This document shows positions 46,601-55,600 of a stretch of DNA of 64,000 nt, in pieces. The first letter of the stretch is position 1. Every line of letters begins with the position of its first letter. The stretch is taken from NCBI GenBank assembly GCA_020355945.1, contig CP070627.1, positions 4,664,424-4,728,423 on the forward strand, given 5' to 3'. The stretch is from Candidatus Aminicenantota bacterium (lineage in GTDB: Bacteria > Acidobacteriota > Aminicenantia > UBA2199). The notes below the pieces were generated by a model. It was not told the origin of the DNA. It ran no database searches and saw nothing but the letters and a program-made list of their open reading frames with translations. The position numbers and the translations under genes are program-made.

Positions 46601-49600
46601 CTGCTTTTAGAATCCCCAGCAGGGCTGTTATCATTTCCAATGACCGTTCCACCCATAACCCGACAATTGAGCCCGGGATTACGCCTCTTGTTTTTAATAT
46701 TTTCGCCAGCCGGGTTGAGTTTTGACTTAATTCTTTGTAGGTCATATTGACGTTTACTTTTAGATTTTTTCGTATATTTTCCCAATTCTCATTCACCTGC
46801 CGGGTGGCATTGGCATAATATTGAGTAACTTTTGAATTCAATCCTTCATCCATAGAGTAAATATAAGGATAATTATATGTCAATAGGTTGGGGTAGATTT
46901 CCTCTTTCAGGTTGAGTTCGCTGTAATACAAAAAATCTTCGAAGGTTTTCGCATAGGAATGCATATTGTAATTTTCACAGGTTGCAACGATGGTGGCACC
47001 GGGCTGAGCGTGCAGTCGTCCCCAATCCATTCCTTTAAAACAGGAATATCTCTTTATAATTTTGGCCAGTGCATGTTGACTCAATTGGATATCCTCGAGG
47101 GAGAAATAGGGCAGCCCGGTTATGTGGTTGATGACCACCTCGACATTATCATATTGTTCACATCTGGCGAAGAATTCAAAAAGCGCCTCATCTGTGGGCT
47201 GTGGTTTTACCAGCTTCATACTGCTGAGCTTCAACCTGTGCCTTTCGGAAAGACTGCATAAATCGATATTGATGCATACGTATTTGAAAGTTTGAGTTAC
47301 CAGTTCCAAAAAACCCGGTTTCGGCAGCATCCAGAAATAGAATTTGCAGAAATAATCGGATAAATCGATACCTTCCCATATTTGCCTGTAATAATCCAGG
47401 GAATCATACAGGGGCAAGTCGAAATCATACATGAAATTGGCGGTATATTTAAGAGACGCGATGATATCCTTCCGAACTTCCTCTATTCCCCGAAGAAATG
47501 GTTTGGGTCTATTAAAGGTTTTCGCCTGGACTTCCTGGCAGCCGGCACAATAGATACATCGTTGAGAACACCCTTTCCCGGTATTTATATAAAAATAGGG
47601 AGCCAGGAAGGGGTCCAACGGATTAACAAATATCTCATCCAGGTGGGAGAAGTAAAAATCCGAACCACTCTTTTCATCCTGTACATAAGTGATGGGATTA
47701 ATCACTACTTTACCGTCTTTTTTATAGACACTGTTGGGAATATATTCTTTGCCTGCACATATTTCCAGTAATGGTAATTCTCCATCCCCGGCAATCACAT
47801 AATCGATGCATTCATACCTGATTATTTCTTCTTTATAAAACGAGGCGGTATTACTTCCCACCACAACGATAATGGCCGGATTATATTCTTTAACTATTTT
47901 ACAAATCTCAAATACCCGTGCGATATGGGGAAACCATTTCATGCTTATCCCCAGGATTGTGGGCTGTAAATCTGAGAGCAGCTGCCGTACATTTTCTTTT
48001 AATGCTGCGGTGGTTCTATTAAAATCATTCCACTGGCAGTATGCGTCAATTCCATTTCTCCTTAAAAAAGAGGCTATATACAGCAGCCCGGTAGAGGCTG
48101 GTCCGGGTGTATCACCCAGCAGGAGAACCGTATGTGTTTTTTTGTCTTGCGGTGAATGGGCACTGTGGTTGAATAGAAACTCCTTTTTTCCCGGCTCCTT
48201 TTCTGCATCTTTGGTTTCCCGGTAAGATTGCTTCATGTCCATGTTAAAAGGAATATCGACGAACTTCGTGCGGGAATGATAATCGGTAAGTTCGATTAAG
48301 TTGGTTCGGAATAATTCCTTGATCAATAAAGCAAATTCGTCGAAGGTGTCGGTGATAAGAAACGCCTTCCTTTCATGGTATACACGGCCGCCGTCCTCTT
48401 CGATGACGATCGAGGAAACCAGGAATTCCAGGTTTCTATTTATTAAAGCCGGGAATAATGATTTTAAATTGAAGCTGCCGTCCAGGTATTTCAACAATAA
48501 GCGTACGTCCTGGTTGACTGCGGCGTAATTGTTTCGGTGGGTTTTCAGGATGGTTAATTTCTCCAGTTCCTTTTCATTAAAGAAGTTTAAATACCTGAGA
48601 AAATTCTTATTTTCAAAACAGAATATATAAGGGTTTTTTTTGAAACAACATTTTTCCAATTCCGGGTAAAAGTTCGGATGACAATGTTTGGAGGTCAATT
48701 GGTTATGGATATCGCTTAAATATAGATAATTAGATACGGCTGTTTGATCGGGGGTATTCTCTACCTCTTTTTCAAATAAATCGATCAGGGTTTTATCTTT
48801 TGGAAATGCATTTTGGGTGTTATTAAAATCATACAATAATCTTTTTTTCTCTTCTTCAGACAATATTTCTACTGCCTGCAGTTCCAGGTCGAGATCGGGA
48901 AGAGCGTGCAGTAACAAACGTTCCAGGTAAATGAGGATTAGATTCACTGTTTCTTCACTGTATAATGATTGATTATATTCCAGTTTTCCTTCGATGTGTC
49001 CGGCTGATTTTTTGAAAGAAAAAATCATATTCACCGGGATATGCTCAATATATCTTCTATCATGGATATCTTCCAGTAATATTATGCAGTCAAACAACGG
49101 GAAATCACTGGTCCAATCGGAGAAATTTAAATCTTCTAAAAGGATTTCAATGGGGTAGTCCTGGTTTTCCACGGCGTTGAGTATTGTCGTTCTAACCACA
49201 TTTAATAATTCTCTGAATGTCATATTTTCATTGAACCGGTTTCTTAATGCCAGGATTTTGTTTATATAATTGCCTTCGATGTTCTGCTTATAAATAGGCA
49301 TACCTACCGTGATGTCCGTTGAACCCGAATATTTGTGCAGCAGTGCCAGCAAACATGCAGTCAATATAATATGAAGCCGGATATCCGAATCGATACTTAA
49401 CCGGGACAATAATACAAAGGTTTCTTCGCACCACCTGGAGGCAGCGGATTCAAATTTTTTTTCATTGACGCTTATTTCTTGATAGTCATATGGGAAATTA
49501 ATTTTTGTAATATCCCCCTCCAGTACATGCAGCCAATATTTTTTTTCTTTTAAATGTTGACCTGCCGCAGCTCTTTGTATATCTGAGATAGAGATTTCAT

Positions 49601-49604
49601 TCAT
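43662..49604 (-). CDS. N3: NRPS halfC-A[B12/rSAM]-T-C with FEF tail
   Basis: 1,980 residues. Half condensation domain 1-245. The A domain begins at about 279 (KTLIDLFEKEVENTPDQTAV) and is interrupted almost at once by about 650 residues; it resumes at A1 (NMTYKELSQNS, about 955), with A3 YVMYTSGSTG at 1,080 and A10 at 1,422. The hand-read code D-I-F-H-L-G-M-T-F gives no confident substrate. T FFQLGGHSL about 1,480. C about 1,540-1,955 with HHIISDG, then a tail ending DSFEF. The insert holds an unassigned N-terminal part, a Rossmann B12-type domain and a radical-SAM domain in normal order. AGAGGTAA precedes the ATG; 17 bp separate it from N2. Confidence 0.92.
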   Translation of the reverse strand: MNEISISDIQRAAAGQHLKEKKYWLHVLEGDITKINFPYDYQEISVNEKKFESAASRWCEETFVLLSRLSIDSDIRLHIILTACLLALLHKYSGSTDITVGMPIYKQNIEGNYINKILALRNRFNENMTFRELLNVVRTTILNAVENQDYPIEILLEDLNFSDWTSDFPLFDCIILLEDIHDRRYIEHIPVNMIFSFKKSAGHIEGKLEYNQSLYSEETVNLILIYLERLLLHALPDLDLELQAVEILSEEEKKRLLYDFNNTQNAFPKDKTLIDLFEKEVENTPDQTAVSNYLYLSDIHNQLTSKHCHPNFYPELEKCCFKKNPYIFCFENKNFLRYLNFFNEKELEKLTILKTHRNNYAAVNQDVRLLLKYLDGSFNLKSLFPALINRNLEFLVSSIVIEEDGGRVYHERKAFLITDTFDEFALLIKELFRTNLIELTDYHSRTKFVDIPFNMDMKQSYRETKDAEKEPGKKEFLFNHSAHSPQDKKTHTVLLLGDTPGPASTGLLYIASFLRRNGIDAYCQWNDFNRTTAALKENVRQLLSDLQPTILGISMKWFPHIARVFEICKIVKEYNPAIIVVVGSNTASFYKEEIIRYECIDYVIAGDGELPLLEICAGKEYIPNSVYKKDGKVVINPITYVQDEKSGSDFYFSHLDEIFVNPLDPFLAPYFYINTGKGCSQRCIYCAGCQEVQAKTFNRPKPFLRGIEEVRKDIIASLKYTANFMYDFDLPLYDSLDYYRQIWEGIDLSDYFCKFYFWMLPKPGFLELVTQTFKYVCINIDLCSLSERHRLKLSSMKLVKPQPTDEALFEFFARCEQYDNVEVVINHITGLPYFSLEDIQLSQHALAKIIKRYSCFKGMDWGRLHAQPGATIVATCENYNMHSYAKTFEDFLYYSELNLKEEIYPNLLTYNYPYIYSMDEGLNSKVTQYYANATRQVNENWENIRKNLKVNVNMTYKELSQNSTRLAKILKTRGVIPGSIVGLWVERSLEMITALLGILKAGAAYLPIDSRYPPERIRYMLKDSNANHIITKGSPAGQLMEIGFGGDIIDLMEEKNFHEDITPFNPAYTADCPAYVMYTSGSTGTPKGVVVEHKNIVRLVKNPNFITFTKNDRLLLTGTIGFDITTFEIWTPLLNGFPLFLLSQEAILDAGKLGEALIENKISILHLIPQLFNQLMEHSPGIFTGLKYLLVGGDMVRPYWVNKLRNMYKELKILHMYGPTENTTFSTYFPVDKTYEIKIPLGNPIGNSTIYILNQTNHIQPLGIYGEICVGGPGMARGYLNNPGLTGEKFINNPFNPGEKIYKTGDIGRWMPEGHIEFLGRLDQQVKIRGFRIELGEIESQLLNHEKIKEVVIINKEKDAGNPDEGKKEMFLYAYIVLHRAMLFDQTEFSSGLKEYLSLRLPDYMIPTYFIFLDKLPLTHNGKIDRKALPEPELKVGNGYAAPRNKIEKKLAMIWSEVLGRYTSDESPPGIDDDFFQLGGHSLTAINIIARIHKEFSIKLKLEDIFKMPTIRELGRHIQKAAEDKYTAVEPVEKKEYYALSSAQKRLYVTHMMRKESLSYNIPKIVVLEGKIEPGFLSGIFKRLISRHESLRTSFLMIEDEPVQRIHKEVNFEVEYYKDSQVKIEDIIKKFIRAFDLSQAPLLRVGLIKKDETQHILTVDMHHIISDGFSSGILTADFMALGEGKDLPPLKIQYKSFSEWQNRLFASGEIKHQKEYWLNRFKGDIPVLNLPLDFPGPSSGYDDEGDIIFLMLEKNLTKKLLDFIKKMKSSLYMVLLAVLNILLSKYTSQEDIVVGTPVAGRRHHDLENIIGMFVNMLAMRNRPEGNKSFMDFLNDVGKNALEAFENQDYQFEQLVDKLGLQRISQKNPLFDVVFAVLNLDHPVVETPGLTLKPYKYEDRTCKFVLRLAAHEGSDMVTISLTYSTILFKRTTVEKMAARFIEVLQQVLENTNIKLKDIAITHDLSVTTSKTLEEYQDSFEF
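46750..48720 (-). other. B12-type plus radical-SAM insert near the N-terminus of N3's A domain
   Basis: Three parts. First about 190 residues of unknown type, including LLLKYLDGSFNLKSLFPAL, which weakly recalls PqqD/RRE-like folds. Then a Rossmann domain (HTVLLLGDTPGPASTGLLYIA, PTILGISMKWF, IIVVVGSNTAS, VIAGDGELPLLEI). Then radical SAM with CSQRCIYC (about residue 680). Unlike N4 and N6, the order is normal and the insertion point is ahead of core motif A1, so it is probably an independent insertion event. Confidence 0.8.
48870..49604 (-). other. N-terminal half condensation domain of N3
   Basis: About 245 residues: KYWLHVLEGDI..FPYDYQ, DITVGMPIYKQ, ENQDYPIEILL, FDCIILLEDIHDRRYI, then the C-A linker LLYDFNNT. 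Same half-domain as in N4, N5 and N6. Confidence 0.85.
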
Positions 49605-49621
49605 ATTTTACCTCTTGTTTC

Positions 49622-52600
49622 CTAAAATTCAAGATAATTATGGGTTTCATGTAAAAAATATTTATCGGCAGCGATTAATTCATGGGATATGTTTATATCG
49701 CTTAATTTTATGTATTTGTTTGCCAAAACCTGTGAAATGATTTCCAGGAAATATTTGACGAATCTTTCGATTTTTTCTTTTTTAAACAGTTTAGTACGAT
49801 ATTCGAAGGTGTATAATATTTTTTCTCTTGTATGTCTCCCATAAAGACTTATGTCGAACCGCGACGAGTTGGAATTGAGATAGATTCCCGGGGGTAAGTC
49901 GGTGCGATCTCCTATTGATTTTGCCTCCTGCTGTTCATCCATGTGCAGGAAACCAAAACCTATATCGAACAAGGGATTACGGTTGGCGGATTTCTTTATC
50001 TCCAGTAAGTTGACAATATCTTCAAATTGAAGGTCTTCATTCTCAAAGGTTTCGAGCGTCCTGGCTTTAACCTCATGGAGAAATTCAACAAATGTTTTTT
50101 CACTGGTTGGAAAGTTTCTCAGGGGGATGGTGTTTACAAACATGCCGATTATTTTTTCTAAATCAGCATGTTTGCGTCCTGCTGTCAGCGTTCCGATTAT
50201 TATATCTTCCTGTCCACTTATTTTGGCCAGGAAAACATTAAATATACAAATTTGCACGAAATACAGCGTTGAATCCTCTTGCAATGCCAGTTGTTTCAAT
50301 GCTGTGGTTTCTTCTCTGCCTAAAGTAAAGCGGATGGATTGCCCTTCAAAATTTCGAACTTCTTTCCTTGGGTAATCAATGGGCAAATTTACCGTCGGGA
50401 TTTCCCCGGAAAATTCCCTGAGCCAATAATCTTTTTGCTTGCTGATAACATTTTGCTGTATGGCACTGTTTTGCCACTCCGAATAATCTTTATACCGGAG
50501 TTTCAACGGGGGTAATTCTTGCCCTTCATACAATGCTAAAAAATCATCTAGCGATAATTGTTGAGAAATCTCATCCGATATGATGTGATGCTGATCCACC
50601 AGGAGTAAGACCTGTCCGGACCTGGTTTTTATCATTCCCACGCGCATCAATGGGGCTCTGGACAGATCAAAAGGTCTTACAAAATTGCCGGTGATATTTT
50701 CAATTTCCTCACCTGGCAATATCTGATCGGAATAATGATACTCTATTTTAAATTCTACGTCACCATGTATTTTTTGTACAGGTCCAACATCCTCTATTAC
50801 TTGAAATGATGTTCTTAAGCTGTCATGTCTTTTTATTAACTTTTTTAAGGATGCTTCCAATTTTTCAGCATCGATGCTTTCAAATTTAGCTATAAGCGGC
50901 ATATTATAGACTGTATTTTGGGGTTCCATTTGCTGGATGAAATACAATCTCTTCTGGGCGGATGACAGCACATAATAATCCTTTTTTTCTGCGAGGGTAA
51001 TCGAGGTAAATTTCTCTTCCATGGCTCCCTTGATGTATTCCGCCAGACTTTTTATTTCAGGTGATTTGAACACTTCACTCAGGGGTATTTTCATATTGAA
51101 TTCTTTGTGAATTTTCAGTACCATTACCGTTGCGTTTAAGGAATGTCCACCCAGGTTAAAAAAATTGGAATCGATGCCGATCATATTCTGTTCAATATTC
51201 AATATTTCAGACCAGAGTTCTGCCAATTTTTTTTCTATTTCATTTCGCGGCATCGTATTGCCTGCCCCCAGGGTAAAATCCGGTGCAGGTAACGCTTTCC
51301 TGTCTAACTTCCCATTCGGGCTCAGGGGTATTCTCTCTAAGGGAACAAAAAAAGAAGGCAGCATATAATCCGGCAAAGATTGAGAAAGCATATTGCTTAT
51401 TTCGGTTATGTCTAAGGTCTTGCCCGAAACAACGTAGGCGGCCAAATACCTATCCCCTTTTTCATCTGCTCTATCTATTACCACTGCTTCTTTTATATAT
51501 TCGACACTCTTCAGGCGACTTTCAATCTCCCCGGTTTCAATGCGATGGCCCCTGATTTTAACCTGGTGATCGATCCGTCCCAGGAATTCAATATTACCGT
51601 CCGGGAACCACCGGGCCAGGTCACCGGTTTTGTAGATACGGCTGACAACTGACAGCTCACCGCTCCCAGGAAACTTTACGTCTCCCTTCATCATTTTCCT
51701 ATCAACTACGAACCATGAGCTGTGAGTTAAAATAAATTTCTCTGCGGTTAACTCGGGCCGGTTTAAATACCCCCTGCCCAGACCAATACCGGATATCCAT
51801 AATTCCCCGGGAATTCCCATGGGTTGGATATTTAAATGTTTACCCACGATGTACAAGCAGATGTTGTCGATGGGTTTACCGATGGGTATGGTTGTATATT
51901 CCGATATCACTTGCGGGGGGCAATCAAAATAAGAGACATCTACCGCGGCCTCTGTGGGACCATACAGGTTTATCAGATCGATTTGATGCGCCTGCTGTAA
52001 AAGCTTATTAAATTTTTCAGCATGGTCCGTTTTTAGGGCTTCTCCACTGGAAAATACCCGCTTTAAATAAGCTGAATGAATTACATTCCCCGGATATTCC
52101 AGGTAGTCCAGGAAAACATTTAACATGGAGGGAACAAAATGAATCGTGGTTATTTTGTTTCTCTCGATGGTTTTTATTATTACTTCGGGATTCTTCTCCC
52201 CACCGGGTTCTAACAGGCAAACACAGGCCCCGTTAAAGAACCACCAGAATAATTCCCAAACAGAAACATCAAAGGTAACGCTGGTTTTCTGGAGGATCAT
52301 ATCGTTTTCACCCAGGGGGTAAAATCGCTGCATCCAATTTAACCGGTTAACCACGGATCCATGCTGGAGCATCACCCCTTTGGGTTTCCCGGTGGAACCG
52401 GAGGTGTAAATAACGTAAGCCAGGTTCCCTGGTTTTGCATTTATACTCATACCGGCCCTGGCGGTTCCAAATTGCCGTAACCGATTTAAATCCTCCTGGT
52501 GTTTTCTTTTTGTTGTGATTGAGTTCTTTTTTGATCCGGTTTTATCGATGCTCAATAATGCGTCATACCGGAATTTGGTCAACTCATTTTCCAGGGTATA

Positions 52601-55600
52601 AATCTTACGGCTGAAATCCACGCCGCTTATCCAGGGAACCTCGGCGGCAAGATCTTCAATAAATCCCCGGGATACAAACAATTCCGATGACCAATCGGTT
52701 TTTGTTTTACCGGTATAACCCGGGTTAGCCATCTTGAAGGCCATTGTCTCCCGGGTAAGGTCATCTTTCAAATCATGATCCATTATATCACCCAGGAAGA
52801 GGTATCCTTTCCCGGTTAATAAAGACATACATTTGTGGAGTACGATGTGAAGATAATTGTGGCCGTGGAAAGCATGAATGACACTGTTTAAAATAATCAG
52901 GTCAAAATCTTTTTGCTCGATTTGATCGATTTCATGAGCGGGGATACAGGCCAGTTCTATATTCACATGTCCCTCTTTTTTGTTTCTTTCCTTATTCTTT
53001 CGGATGATGACCTGGGAGAGGTCCGTACCGTAATATAAACCAACCTGGGGAGCAATTCGATACATGGTGATACCTGAAGCGCATCCGATCTCCAATACCC
53101 TCATTTTTTCATGGAGAAGGGGTGATAATTTGGTCAGTATATTATCGGCGTATTCGTCCATTTCTTCCCTGCTGAAAGGTTCTCCTGTATAACTATTGAC
53201 CCATCCGCCCCCGGTGATGTCATCCGTGGAAGTCTCTCCCACATATTCCCAGAGTTTTTTATCCATCAATTCATTTTGTTCGATTTCCTTTTCCCATTGA
53301 ATATGGGTGCTGTCCATACATAAATATGTATTGAAATGCCTACATTCCCACTGCAGCCGGTTAAGCATGCGTACAAATTTCTTTTGTGAGATGATCACTT
53401 CTATTTTTGCATCATTGATGATGGTTTTAATTCTCTTTTCCGGGTAAGATACCCCCAGCGGGACGTAAGCCCCCCCTGCTTTCAATATTCCCAGGATTCC
53501 AATCATAAGATGGCTGGACCTTTCCATTAAAATACCCACCGGCACATCCGGGCCGATGTTTTTTTCCAGGGCCAAATAATTGGCCAGTTGGTTGGCTTTT
53601 TCATTGAATTCTTTGTAAGTTATATGAATACTTTTATTTTCTCCTCCAACAACAGCAATTTTATGAGGTGTTTTGTCAACTTGCTCTGTAAATATTTGAT
53701 GAATGGTTTTATTGTCGGGATATTCCATGCCTGTATGATTAAATTCAAGAAGTATTTTCCTTTTCTCCTCCCCCGGTATGATTTCTATCCCCGATAATGT
53801 CTGCCGGGGGTTCGATGATATCGAAAATATTATATTCTTGAAATAATTAATAAATCGTTCGATGGTCGTCTTTTTAAAGAGTTTCGTGCAGTATTCAAAG
53901 TGAAATTTCAATTCATTTTCCCCTTCAAAAGCCGAAAGAGATAGATCAAATTTCGAGGCCCTTCGTTCAAAATTGTAAGGTTCTACTTTCAATCTGTCGA
54001 TTTCTTGGTCAGGCAGCACTCTCACCCCTGAGGCATCAAACATATTCTGGAAAACAAACATCGCATCAAATAAAGGATTTCGCCCCATATCCCGTTCCAC
54101 CGGCAATTTTTCCACCAGTTCTTCAAACTGGTAGTCCTGGTTATTAAACGCTTTTAATGCTTTTTCTTTTACGTTGTCCAGGAATTTCACAAAGGGCATA
54201 TCTCCCAAAGAATTGAGGCGTACTGCCAGTGTGTTGACGAACATCCCGATGGTCATATTCACTTTGGTATGCCTGCGGCCGGCAATCGGTATGCCCACCA
54301 CGATATCTTCCTGGCCGCTTACCCTCGACAAGAATGCGGTATAAATCGTTAGTATTACCATGAACATAGTGGAACCGCTTCTTTGACTCAACCGGGTTAA
54401 GGCATTTGTTTCTTCGGCGCTTAAGTCGAAAAAGACGGTATCTCCTTCAAAACTCTGGATGGCAGATCGCGGATAATCCCAGGGTAAGTTTAGTAAAGGA
54501 ATTTCTGACTCGAACTCCCGGATCCAGTATTCTTCCTGGTGCTTTATCATATTTTTCAATGCAGGACACTCGTGCCATTCGGAATAGTCCTTGTACTGGA
54601 TTTCTACAGGTGGTAATTCTTTATCACGGTAAAGCAAAATAAAGTCCCGGTTTAATAAAATTTGAGAGGTTCCGTCTGTTATGATGTGGTGTATGTCAAT
54701 CGCCAGGATATGATGGCGTTCTCCTGTTTTTATCAATCCAACCCGCATCAGCGGGGCTTTTGATAAATCAAAGGGCTTTATAAACCCCTTGATAATTTTT
54801 GGTAAGGCCGAAGCGTCTGCAAGATCTACATATTCAATCTTAAATTCCACATGGTCATATATCTTCTGATAGGGCTCTTCATTTATCATTTCAAAGGAGC
54901 TCCTCAAACTCTCATGCCTGGATATCAGCTTTTTAAAAGTATCTTCCAGCTTGCTTATATCTATTTCTCCTTCCAATGCAAGTACATACTGAACATTGTA
55001 ACTGATATTATTGATTCCCATTTGCTGTAATACGTACATCCTTTTCTGGGCCGATGACAATACATAATATTCTTTTTTTTCCACCGGTTCCAACTTTGCA
55101 TATGTATTTTTTCCGGCATGCTGCGTAATATATTGGGCAAGTTGATTTATCGTAGGCCTGGTAAAAAATTCTCCAACAGGAACGTCCACTCCTGATTCTC
55201 TATGAATCTTAGAGATAATCACCATTGCTTTTAACGAATCTCCACCCAATTGGAAAAAGTCGTCATGGATTCCCATCTGGTGGAAACCGAAAAATTCTTC
55301 CCATATTTTAGCAAGTTTTTTTTCCGTTTCGGTTCCCGGTGCAGTATAAGTAAAATTCAATTGAGATACGCTTTTTCTCTGTTCCCCCGGGAAAACCGGT
55401 TCGAGAGTTTTTACCCAACGACAGTTATTGCGGTAGGCCACGAAAATATCGCTTTCGGGGGTATCCTGCGTTAATTCAGCCAGGAGGTTTTCTACCGGTT
55501 GGTCTTCTCCCGGGGAAACCGGGCTGTATCTATCGATATCTATACTGCGGCAGTTTATTCCGGGATATTCAAGAGGTATAACCTGGACAGCACTCATTAA

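Noticed and set aside
22200..49604. Half condensation domains as annotation or frameshift artefacts
   Set aside because: All four have good upstream ribosome sites or plausible starts, the same length and boundaries, and preceding stop codons within 17-47 bp, so independent sequencing errors are implausible.
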